Shown here: positions 54,172 through 61,970 of the stretch, piece after piece
How the letters are laid out: every line of letters starts with the position of its first letter
Numbering within the stretch: position 1 is the first letter of the stretch
NCBI RefSeq assembly: GCF_009765995.1
Contig: NZ_LMUI01000042.1
Location: 406,592-470,591 of the forward strand
Direction: 5' to 3'
From: Methylocapsa sp. S129
Lineage (GTDB): Bacteria; Pseudomonadota; Alphaproteobacteria; Rhizobiales; Beijerinckiaceae
DNA: 64,000 nt
The notes under the pieces: model-generated
The model's input: only the letters and a program-made list of their open reading frames with translations
The model's database searches: none
What the model was told of the DNA's origin: nothing
Program-made: the position numbers and the translations under genes

Positions 54172-56661
54172 ATGATCGATCCCATTAAATTCGGGGTTGC
54201 CATGCGCTTTGCCCATTTGTTCCGTCCGCGCGCCGCCCGGAAGCGGCTCCTTCTTATCGGAGCCTTCATTCTGCTTGGGTTGGCCGCGCAGCTTCATCAC
54301 GCCGGCGCGGCGTCCATTGGATTGATCATTCCCAGCGGCGCGTCGGCTTACTATCAGATGATGAGGAGTGCGGTCGAAAAGGCCGCCGCAAGAGCAAATA
54401 AGAAAGTTATCACCGAATCTTACGACAACAATCTGGATCACGCGGTCGCATTGATCGACGATCTTCGCGGGATAGGCGTCGACGGCATCTTGTTTGTGGC
54501 GGATCGCAGCGACACGAGCGCCCTCAACAATGCGGTGCATGTTCTCAAGGATGCCGGAATACCCATTGTCACTATTGGGTCTGTCATTCCGAACGCGACA
54601 GGCGCCGTCTTATCCGGTCCGCCGGACGCGACAAGTGGGCCGGCGACCGCGACAACGGACGCCGATGGCGCGTTGCAGGCCACAGGGGCATTTTCACTGG
54701 TGAGCGACATGATCGCCGCGGGAGCGTCGAACTATCTTTGCAAGAATGGAAAGAAGCCTCCATGCCCGCCGCAATTCGCGGCGGCGCCCGCCCCTCAAGC
54801 GCCAAATAGCGGATTCGCAGGAGGCGCCCCTCCATCTGGCGCCGTCCCCATTCCCCATTCAGGCGCCATCGCCAATCAGGGACCAGGCTGGGCTCCCGGC
54901 AGTCCAGGGCTAAAAACAATCTCGCCGCCCGCAGCCGATGGGATTTTCGATAAGGCGCGCCCGTCTGCGGCGCCGGCGGCGGATTCCAGCGGTGATTTGG
55001 CGCGCATGACTCTGATGCAGGAAGTGGGGTCGTTCGCAAAATCGCTCCGCGTCATCGGAGAGAGGGAGGCCATTGCGAGGAGCCCGTATGCATTTGATCC
55101 GTTTCAGCCTGGCCATGCGCCGCCCGAAATGCCGGGGCAGGGACCAGGCGGATCGACGTTCGGCCTTAACCCATCCGCACCGGCTCTCATCCAAACCCAT
55201 GGCCGCCAGCCGTTAGGGAATGGCGCCCCCGCTCCAACAGCGACGAACTTTAAGGCAGCTTCGCTATACTTCAAGCAATTCCAGAACCAAATAAAAATAA
55301 CCCCAGACTACCAAATGACCGGCCTGTTAGAATCGCCGGATGTCGCGGCAAACTTCAAGGCGATGGATCAGCGCACGGAAGAGGTCTTCAACGGCGATCC
55401 GACGACAGGCATACCGGGTTTGCAGGGCAACCCAGGGAGCCCTGTGCTGACGACATCTCCAAGCCCGGGCGCCGTCCGTCCGGAATGGCTTGAAAGATAC
55501 ATACAGCTTCTCATCAGGGACCATATTTCGGTTGATTATCCGTCCGTCGCAGCCCTATTTTATACGGACGCCTTTGAGGGATGGGAGGCTGCGGGTTGTA
55601 CCGCCACTTTGGTGGCGCCGAACGCCTTGCTCACCGCGCGCCATTGCATCGAGAAATGCAATATTGCGATAAGCGAGAAGCCGCCGTGCCCTCACAGGGA
55701 ACTTGTCGGCGCTTTCTTTCAACATTATGGCTTCGTCAAGATAGAGAAGCTGGGCGGCGCCGACCATGTCGTGCTTCACGACAACAGTGGGCCTCCTGTC
55801 GGTCCTCCTGTCGGAGATCTCGCTCTAGTGTTTCTGGAGTCCAGGATTTCCGGAATTTTGCCCGCCTCGCTCAATTTGAGCGGCGCGGCTGGAAATTATT
55901 CCGAGCTGACGTCGGTCGGGTTCGGCGTGCATAGCAACGCCCTCGTCATTGACGCCAGCGGGCAGCCCCAAGCGCCTGCCCGCATCTGGGATCCTGGCAT
56001 CGAGGCTGCTGGCATAAAAACTTACACGAAGATTGTGCGCGCTGAATGCTCCGGCGACCGGAAGAAGCAGGCCCTGATATGCGGCCATTTCGGATCCGCG
56101 GCAGGAACCGGAAGCATTTGTGACGGCGATTCCGGCGGCCCCTTATTCGCCAGGATAGGCGGAGCGTGGGCGATCGTAGGCGTCGCTTCGACAATGAGTG
56201 ATTGTACGCAGGGCGACACCTCCATTTTTGTGGACGTGTCCGGGTTTGCAAAAGATTGGATATTGCCCCAGCTTCAATTGCATCCCACGCCAACGAACCC
56301 GGATAGTCCGGCCGCCATCAAAGCCGGCCGCGTCTTGAGCCCCGTTCTCAACGACGACACAAGGTATCTCCTCCTTTTTCGCGATGAGCCTCTCGATCAA
56401 GTGGGCGCCTGGAGCCATCCGGTCAAAGTTCCAGCCGACGCCTCGTGGGTTCGGGTCGGAGTCGATACGATTCCGATGTCCGGAAAGGGCATCAAGCTGG
56501 TCGTCGATTTCGGCGGGGCCGCCGCGCCATGCGTTCAAGCCAAAACCGCTACAGGCCTTATCTGCGATATCCCCATCGCGCAGCCCCCGAACGCTGATTG
56601 GACGGTCACCGTTTTCGGCGAACCCAATCAACAAATCCAGGTCGTCGCCACCAGTTTCTGA
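54172..56661 (+). CDS. Fusion of a truncated periplasmic sugar-binding domain with a trypsin-like serine protease
   Basis: An 829-residue exported protein. A signal or anchor helix (about 26-44) is followed at 48-140 by one lobe of a type I periplasmic binding domain (ASIGLIIPSGASAYYQMMRS; IGVDGILFVADRSDTSAL; DAGIPIVTIGSVI). A Pro/Gly-rich linker runs to about 455. Then a trypsin-family (S1) domain carries the triad: His491 in LTARHC, Asp549 in GDLALV and Ser654 in CDGDSGGPLF. A C-terminal beta-sandwich-like domain ends the protein. Numbering assumes the ATG at 54172; one at 54202 is also possible. I know no described protein with this architecture. Confidence 0.8.
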   Translation: MIDPIKFGVAMRFAHLFRPRAARKRLLLIGAFILLGLAAQLHHAGAASIGLIIPSGASAYYQMMRSAVEKAAARANKKVITESYDNNLDHAVALIDDLRGIGVDGILFVADRSDTSALNNAVHVLKDAGIPIVTIGSVIPNATGAVLSGPPDATSGPATATTDADGALQATGAFSLVSDMIAAGASNYLCKNGKKPPCPPQFAAAPAPQAPNSGFAGGAPPSGAVPIPHSGAIANQGPGWAPGSPGLKTISPPAADGIFDKARPSAAPAADSSGDLARMTLMQEVGSFAKSLRVIGEREAIARSPYAFDPFQPGHAPPEMPGQGPGGSTFGLNPSAPALIQTHGRQPLGNGAPAPTATNFKAASLYFKQFQNQIKITPDYQMTGLLESPDVAANFKAMDQRTEEVFNGDPTTGIPGLQGNPGSPVLTTSPSPGAVRPEWLERYIQLLIRDHISVDYPSVAALFYTDAFEGWEAAGCTATLVAPNALLTARHCIEKCNIAISEKPPCPHRELVGAFFQHYGFVKIEKLGGADHVVLHDNSGPPVGPPVGDLALVFLESRISGILPASLNLSGAAGNYSELTSVGFGVHSNALVIDASGQPQAPARIWDPGIEAAGIKTYTKIVRAECSGDRKKQALICGHFGSAAGTGSICDGDSGGPLFARIGGAWAIVGVASTMSDCTQGDTSIFVDVSGFAKDWILPQLQLHPTPTNPDSPAAIKAGRVLSPVLNDDTRYLLLFRDEPLDQVGAWSHPVKVPADASWVRVGVDTIPMSGKGIKLVVDFGGAAAPCVQAKTATGLICDIPIAQPPNADWTVTVFGEPNQQIQVVATSF

Positions 56662-57056
56662 TCTTTTCTTTGCAGATGCGGATCGGCATTTTGCAGTCAC
56701 GGCGACGGCGCATTCATCGCCCCTCTCGCCGAGTGGGGCTACCTCTCCGGCGACGAGCAGTTCGTGAACGCCCTCGACGGCTTCCCCGGCCAGCGGCTCC
56801 GCCACAGCGAGGCTCGATAGAACATCAATCTGGCAGTTTCTGTTTTTTCGTGGTATTGTGAACGTACTTTCGATCCAAGGGAATCTATGCGGGAAGGTCG
56901 CCCGACGATCCCTAGGCGTCTGCGCGGGCAGGCGCGAAAGGACCGCCGGCGCTTCTGATTTCGTGAATCAGCCTGTCGAAACGGGGCAAAAAATAGCGGT
57001 CGGAAGGACAATGCTACCTAACCCTTTGATACCGCGAGAAATGCGGAAGGAAATGG
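56662..57056. other. Intergenic region with a possible gene remnant
   Basis: Bases 56701-56820 in the plus frame read GDGAFIAPLAEWGYLSGDEQ then FVNALDGFPGQRLRHSEAR and a stop, which is protein-like, but no start or upstream portion exists. I cannot assign a family. The rest of the stretch to 57234, apart from the short repeat at 57057-57125, shows nothing. Confidence 0.35.
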
Positions 57057-57125
57057 GCTTCCGAGGAGGCGGATATCAAGGACTTAGCCCGGTTTTCGTC
57101 GGGCCGTTTCGCATCCTTTGCTATT
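57057..57125 (+). repeat. Short interspersed repeat, copy 2 (first at 16069-16135)
   Basis: Shares CTTCCG, ATCAAGGACTTAGC, CCGTTTCG and CTATTCCGCGG blocks in order with 16069-16135. It lies before the 3' end of metF on the other strand. Confidence 0.5.
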
Positions 57126-57234
57126 CCGCGGCCATCCGCTGCCGCCTTTTTCGGACGCCCGCTCTTTGAATGAACGTCCTCAAATCGAGCTGAGGGGCCG
57201 CGCGGGTGGAACGATGGAAATTGCCCGCTGCGCG

Positions 57235-58194
57235 CTATTGCGCCGCCTGAGCGGTCGCCGCGCGCCCCTGGCCATTGCCAGGCGCGCGCGCCTGGGAGGC
57301 CGGCGAAAAGTCGCGCGCCCGCAGGCCGATCAGATGGCAGATCGCGAAGACGAGATCGGCGCGGTTCATGGTGATGAAATGCAGGTCCTCGATGCCGCGG
57401 TCGATGAGGTCGACGACCTGTTCGGCGCAGACGGCGGCCGCCACAAGACGGCGCGTGACGGGATCGTCGTCGAGCCCTTCGAAACGTTCGGCGAGCCAGG
57501 CCGGCACGCTGGCGCCGGTGCGCTTGGCGAAGCCGGCAGTCTGCTTGAAATTCTGCATCGGCACGATGCCCGGCACGATCGGGATAGTGAGCCCGGCCGC
57601 CGCCGCGACGTCGAGAAAGCGCAAGTAGACGCTGTTGTCGAAAAAGAACTGGGTGATCGCACGATCGGCGCCGGCGTCGACCTTGCGTTTCAGGAGGTCG
57701 ATGTCGTGCAGGAGGTTCGGGCTCTGCGGATGTTTTTCGGGATAGGCGGCGACCGAGACTTCGAAATCGCCAATCGCCTTGATGCCGGCGACCAGTTCGG
57801 CGGTCGTGCGATAGCCATCGGGGCTTGGCTGGTAGGGCGCGTCAGGACCGCCCGGCGGATCGCCGCGAAGCGCCACGATATGGCGCACGCCCGCGCTGTA
57901 ATAGCCGCGCACGATCTCGTCGATCTCGGCGCGCGAGGCGCCGACGCAGGTGAGATGCGCGGCCGGCTTCAGCGTCGTTTCTTCGACGATGCGCGCCACC
58001 GTCGCATGCGTGCGCTCGCGCGTCGTGCCGCCGGCGCCGTAGGTGATCGAGACGAAATTGGGCGCCAATGGCTCAAGGCGCGCGATCGCCTCCCAAAGAG
58101 TTTTCTCCATCTCTTCGGTCTTGGGCGGAAAAAACTCAAACGAGACGCGGACCGGCGCGCCCGAGCGGCTGAGACGAATGGGACTGGCGGCCAT
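57235..58194 (-). CDS. metF: Methylenetetrahydrofolate reductase
   Basis: A 319-residue FAD enzyme that reduces 5,10-methylene-THF to 5-methyl-THF for methionine synthesis. VSFEFFPPKTEEMEKTLWEA, SITYGAGGTTRERTHATV, ALRGDPPGG and ITQFFFDNSVYLRFLD are all family landmarks, including the folate-binding and FAD-binding regions of a bacterial MetF. The C-terminal 25 residues are Ala/Arg-rich and variable. It directly follows the ArsR-methyltransferase gene (0-base spacing), a pairing typical of a methionine-cycle regulon. Confidence 0.97.
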   Translation of the reverse strand: MAASPIRLSRSGAPVRVSFEFFPPKTEEMEKTLWEAIARLEPLAPNFVSITYGAGGTTRERTHATVARIVEETTLKPAAHLTCVGASRAEIDEIVRGYYSAGVRHIVALRGDPPGGPDAPYQPSPDGYRTTAELVAGIKAIGDFEVSVAAYPEKHPQSPNLLHDIDLLKRKVDAGADRAITQFFFDNSVYLRFLDVAAAAGLTIPIVPGIVPMQNFKQTAGFAKRTGASVPAWLAERFEGLDDDPVTRRLVAAAVCAEQVVDLIDRGIEDLHFITMNRADLVFAICHLIGLRARDFSPASQARAPGNGQGRAATAQAAQ

Positions 58195-59235
58195 TCAAGC
58201 AATCTCCACGGTGTAGCGCGCCGGCGTGGCGGGCGGCGAATCGGCGGTCTGGAAACGCATGTCCCGCGCCAGCCAGATCGCGACCGTCAGGTTCGCCGAT
58301 TCGCCGGGGGTCGGGATGATTTCGTGGGTCTGCACGGCGGCGAGGCCGGCGTCGCTGAGGTAGCTCTCGATCTCGACTTGGCTAAAGCCGAGATGGCGGT
58401 GGGCGTAATCCTGCCGCAGGACTTCTTCGTCATGCGCCTTGAAATCGACGAGGATCAGACGTCCGCCCGGCCTCAGCGCGCGCGCCGCTTCGCTGATCGC
58501 GCGCGCGGGATCGTCGAGAAAATGCAGGACCTGGTGAATGATCACCAGGTCGTAGGAATCGCGCTCGATGGGCGGCGCGTAAATGTCGCCCTGGCGCAAT
58601 TGCGCATTATGCAGGCCGCTCTGGTCGATGCGCGAGCGGGCCAGCGCCAGCATCGGCGTGCTCTGGTCGACGCCGACCGCGCGCTCGGCCAAGGGGGCGA
58701 TCAGTTCGAGCATGCGCCCCGTACCGGTGCCCAGATCCAGCACGGCGCGGATCGGCTTATCGCCGATCATCGTCATGATCGCGGCCTCGACCCGTTCCTC
58801 GGGCGCGTGCAACGCGCGAATATTGTCCCAATCGGTGGCGCGCTGCGCGAAATAGGCGGCGGCCTGGCGGCGCCGGGCCTCACGCGTCATGTCGAGCCGC
58901 GCGCGATCGGCGACCAGCAGGGGATCATTGGGATCGAGGCGCGCAATCAGGTCGCGCGCCAAAGCGCCGCCCGCGTCGGCAAGCCGGAAAAAAGCCCAGG
59001 CGCCTTCGCGCTGGCGCTCGGCGAGCCCCGCCTCGACCAGCAGTTTGAGGTGACGCGAGACGCGCGGTTGCGATTGGCCCAGAATGGCGACGAGTTCGCT
59101 GACGGTGAGTTCCGCCTCGCAAAGCAGATTGAGCAGACGCAGCCGGGTGATCTCGCCCGCCGCCTCAAGGCCGGCCAACAGGCCCTCGACGCCCAAGGGC
59201 GCCGGTGGATGAAATGCGGGGGGTCTACTAGACAT
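58195..59235 (-). CDS. ArsR-family regulator fused to a SAM-dependent methyltransferase domain
   Basis: A 346-residue protein: ArsR winged helix at about 15-90 (GEITRLRLLNLLCEAELTVS; ILGQSQPRVSRHLKLLVEAG) and a class I methyltransferase domain at about 130-300 (AVLDLGTGTGRMLELIAPLA; VGVDQSTPMLALARS; DLVIIHQVLHFLDDP). Proteins of this architecture next to metF are thought to sense SAM or SAH and regulate the methionine cycle. Start at 59235 or, possibly, 59256; the palindrome at 59234-59249 covers the start region, so autoregulation is likely. Confidence 0.88.
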   Translation of the reverse strand: MSSRPPAFHPPAPLGVEGLLAGLEAAGEITRLRLLNLLCEAELTVSELVAILGQSQPRVSRHLKLLVEAGLAERQREGAWAFFRLADAGGALARDLIARLDPNDPLLVADRARLDMTREARRRQAAAYFAQRATDWDNIRALHAPEERVEAAIMTMIGDKPIRAVLDLGTGTGRMLELIAPLAERAVGVDQSTPMLALARSRIDQSGLHNAQLRQGDIYAPPIERDSYDLVIIHQVLHFLDDPARAISEAARALRPGGRLILVDFKAHDEEVLRQDYAHRHLGFSQVEIESYLSDAGLAAVQTHEIIPTPGESANLTVAIWLARDMRFQTADSPPATPARYTVEIA

Positions 59236-59249
59236 AAATATATCTTTAT
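59234..59249. promoter_or_regulatory. Palindromic operator over the ArsR-methyltransferase start
   Basis: ATAAATATATCTTTAT is symmetric at 14 of 16 positions. It overlaps the start codon at 59233-59235 and is strikingly AT-rich in a GC-rich genome. Likely site for the ArsR-methyltransferase protein itself, controlling the operon with metF. Confidence 0.65.
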
Positions 59250-59472
59250 ATCTCATCGGGCCTGTCAGCAAGCCACAAAATTGCGTCGTCCAGTGTCGGA
59301 TTCGGGCCGGGAAGCGGGCGATGAGCGCAGCGACGCATTGGCGCGCGATGCCGGGGTCGGACTTGTCTGCAACCGCAGCCTGGCTCTATAACGCGTGTGT
59401 AGGTCGCCTCCGCGGAGCGTTGGGTTCCAGGCGAGCGCCTGAGATTTGTTCAAACCGGAAAGATTTTTAACC

Positions 59473-59712
59473 ATGAAGATCATCAGCCTTGCCACCGCCG
59501 CGGCCATGACCGCTTTCTTGATGGGCGGCGTCGCCCTCGCCCAGACAGCCGCGCCGGCTCCCGCAGCGCCGGCCGCCGCGGCCCCGGCCAAGGCCGCCCC
59601 CGCGCCGCTGAGCGCCGCGTCGGTCGAATGTTCGAAGGAAGCGGACGCCAAGGGCCTGCACGGCACGGCGCGCAAGAAATTCCGCTCGGAATGCAAGAAG
59701 AAAGCCAAATAA
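59473..59712 (+). CDS. PsiF-family small secreted protein
   Basis: A 79-residue protein: signal peptide (MKIISLATAAAMTAFLMGG to ALAQ), an Ala/Pro-rich linker, and one PsiF repeat, CSKEADAKGLHGTARKKF then RSECKKK. PsiF was named from phosphate-starvation induction in E. coli; the role is unknown. Start at 59473, at the signal peptide. A single repeat rather than the two of E. coli PsiF. Confidence 0.8.
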   Translation: MKIISLATAAAMTAFLMGGVALAQTAAPAPAAPAAAAPAKAAPAPLSAASVECSKEADAKGLHGTARKKFRSECKKKAK

Positions 59713-59817
59713 TCGGCTTTCGCCGCCGCGTTTTACCGGCGGCCTGATGTTTCCGACGGAGATGGCCGGGCCCACCCCCGGCCATTTTCTTATCATAGCC
59801 AGACCTGAGGCGCGGCG

Positions 59818-60774
59818 TTGCCCAATCCTGCGACAAATCCCGCGCATGACGAGATCCTCGAAACCTTCGTCTGTTTGCGCGACTTTTTCCGCTATGCGGT
59901 CAGCCGGTTCAACGAGGCCCAGCTTGCCTTCGGCCATGGAACGACCAATGCTGTCGACGAAGCGGCTTTCCTGCTGCTCGAGGCGCTGCATCTGCCCATC
60001 GACACGCTCGATCCTTTCCTCGACGCGAGGCTCACGCGTAGCGAGCGCGCGCGCCTCATGTCCCTGATCGAAGCGCGCGTCGCCACCCGCAAACCCGCCG
60101 CCTATCTCGTCAACCGCGCCTATATCCAGGGCGAGCCCTTTTATGTCGACGAGCGCGTCATCGTGCCGCGCAGCTTCATCGGCGAATTGCTGTTCGGCGG
60201 CCTCGTCGGCGAAGGCGCGCTGATCGAAAACCCCGGCGAAATCGCAACGCTCCTCGACCTCTGCACGGGCGGCGGCTCGCTGGCGATCCTGGCGGCGCGG
60301 GTTTTCCCCCATGCCCGGATCGACGCCGTCGATCTGTCGCCGGACGCGCTGGCGGTCGCCCGCCGCAATGTCGAGGACCATGGCCTTGGCGCACGCATAG
60401 CGCTGCATGAGGGCGATCTCTTCGCGCCGCTGGGCGCGCGGCGCTACGACCTGATCCTGACCAATCCGCCCTATGTCGAGACCGCGGCGGTCGACGCCTT
60501 CCCGCCGGAATTCGCCGCCGAGCCGCGCCTCGCCCATGAGGGCGGCGGCGACGGCCTGGCGATCGTGCGCCGCATCCTGCGCGAAGCGCCGGGGCATTTG
60601 ACTGGGGATGGCGTCCTCATCTGCGAAATCGGCGCGGGACGCGCACGGCTCGAGGCGGAATTCCCCGCCCTGCCGCTGATCTGGCTCGATACGGCCGAGA
60701 GCGAGGGCGAGGTGTTTTTTGTGCACGCCGCCGATCTTGTGGCGCCGGCGCGCAAGCGCCCGCGCCGGTCGTAG
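59818..60774 (+). CDS. prmB: 50S ribosomal protein L3 N5-glutamine methyltransferase
   Basis: A 318-residue HemK-family methyltransferase, modifying Gln150 of ribosomal protein L3. The TTG at 59818 begins the frame. AYIQGEPFYVDERVIVPRSF precedes the SAM-binding LLDLCTGGGSLAILAARVFP and the catalytic NPPY in LILTNPPYVETAAVDAFP. The N-terminal helical part (DFFRYAVSRFNEAQLAFGHG) and PRSFIGELL rather than HemK's PRPETE-type site favour PrmB over PrmC. Monocistronic. Confidence 0.9.
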   Translation: MPNPATNPAHDEILETFVCLRDFFRYAVSRFNEAQLAFGHGTTNAVDEAAFLLLEALHLPIDTLDPFLDARLTRSERARLMSLIEARVATRKPAAYLVNRAYIQGEPFYVDERVIVPRSFIGELLFGGLVGEGALIENPGEIATLLDLCTGGGSLAILAARVFPHARIDAVDLSPDALAVARRNVEDHGLGARIALHEGDLFAPLGARRYDLILTNPPYVETAAVDAFPPEFAAEPRLAHEGGGDGLAIVRRILREAPGHLTGDGVLICEIGAGRARLEAEFPALPLIWLDTAESEGEVFFVHAADLVAPARKRPRRS

Positions 60775-60866
60775 GGCAGGGCGCTGGCTCCTTCGAGCCA
60801 TCGGCCCGTAAGGCGCTTGACGGAACCAGGCGGACGCTGTGTCCTGGAGGCGATAGGCGAGGTCAC

Positions 60867-61547
60867 ATGAACAGGAAACAAAGGAAAGCTTGCACTTATC
60901 GGGCGCCGCTGCTGGCTTTCGCCGGCCTCGCGGCCTTCGCCGGGCTCTGCCAGGCGCCGGCGTTCGGCCAGAACCAGGCGTCTAAATCGTTGCCGCCGGG
61001 CGTCGCCGCTTGCGCCTTCGACGCCCTGACGCATGATCCCGATCCCGCTGGCCTCAACATTCGCGAGGCTCCGAGCGCCGGGGCGCGCATTCTCGGACGT
61101 CTGCCCCCGGTGGAAAGCACCGAGCCGGCGATGGGAACCATCCTGCCGCGGTTCCGCGTGATCGGAACGCAGGACGGCTGGTTCCTGATCGAAGGCGCCT
61201 ATTACGACACCGACTATCACCTGCCCAAAAATACGCCAAAGCTCTATGCCGGGCGCGGCTGGGTTTCGGGAAAGCTGATCGCCACCGGCCTGCGCACGCC
61301 GACGCTGAAGGCGGCGCCGGACCCGGACGCCGCGGACGTCGTCGTGCTTTCGGGCGAAGCCTTCGGCCCCTCGGAAGTCAGCGTGCGCGCCATTCTCGGC
61401 TGCTCCGGCTCCTGGTTCCGCGTCGAGGTCCCCCTCAACGCCAATGGCGATCGCCTGAACCCCACGCTCCCCTCGGACGGCCCCAAAGATTCCGTGCGCG
61501 GCTGGACGACAGGCTCCTGCGCGTTGCAATTGACGACGTGTAGCTGA
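60867..61547 (+). CDS. Secreted protein with SH3-like (SH3b) domain
   Basis: A 226-residue secreted protein, signal peptide at about 14-35 (LLAFAGLAAFAGLCQAPAFG). The mature N-terminus holds a bacterial SH3-type segment, PAGLNIREAPSAGARILGRL then GTQDGWFLIEGAYYD, and a similar second half (LKAAPDPDAADVVVLSGEAF; GCSGSWFRVEV). Such domains bind peptidoglycan or other wall material. Cysteines near both ends may form a disulfide. No operon partner. Confidence 0.75.
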   Translation: MNRKQRKACTYRAPLLAFAGLAAFAGLCQAPAFGQNQASKSLPPGVAACAFDALTHDPDPAGLNIREAPSAGARILGRLPPVESTEPAMGTILPRFRVIGTQDGWFLIEGAYYDTDYHLPKNTPKLYAGRGWVSGKLIATGLRTPTLKAAPDPDAADVVVLSGEAFGPSEVSVRAILGCSGSWFRVEVPLNANGDRLNPTLPSDGPKDSVRGWTTGSCALQLTTCS

Positions 61548-61970
61548 GGGGGGGTCGACAGGCGAAAACCAAGACCTCCCAACCGTTGCGATGCCATCGC
61601 CGTGCTCGGCGTCAAGGTCAAGCCGCTACGCGGTCGCTTCGCAGATCGACGATGCTTCGCATCGCGACGGCTTGACGCCTCCGCGCGGCGCTGGCTGTTG
61701 GCCTCCCATGCGCTTTTGGTGAGCGGCGCGGCCTCAAGGCCGCGTCGCTCACCAAAAGCGCATGGATGCAAAACGCCACGCTGACGAGACGCAGTCATCC
61801 CGAAGGGATCGTAGCGCAGCGAAGAAGCGGCGCAGCCGCTTGACGGCGACTCGGCGGCGTGGCCCCTGCATGAGATATGGCCTCGTTCTCCGGAAGCGGC
61901 GGAAATAGGATACTTCACTGATTCGTTCGGGTGGCTGATTGGCGTCGCTCATCGAAGGCGAGGGTTGCGA
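61548..61970. other. Gene-free region between the SH3 gene and the methyltransferase
   Basis: 423 bases without a gene. Most is structured repeat copy C (61591-61864); the last 100 bases should carry the promoter of the methyltransferase gene. Confidence 0.5.
61591..61864 (-). repeat. Structured interspersed repeat, copy C (inverted)
   Basis: Inverted relative to copies A and B. Read on the minus strand it opens GGCCACGCCGCCGAG and ends GAGCACGGCGATGGCAT. The central 19-bp stem (arms 61706-61724 and 61747-61765) has a largely different sequence, CCATGCGCTTTTGGTGAGC, yet pairs perfectly; the inner GCGGCCT/AGGCCGC stem is kept. Confidence 0.8.

Noticed and set aside
57118-59391. A 757-codon plus-strand open frame
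   Set aside because: Antisense to metF and the ArsR-methyltransferase gene, both with unmistakable motifs.
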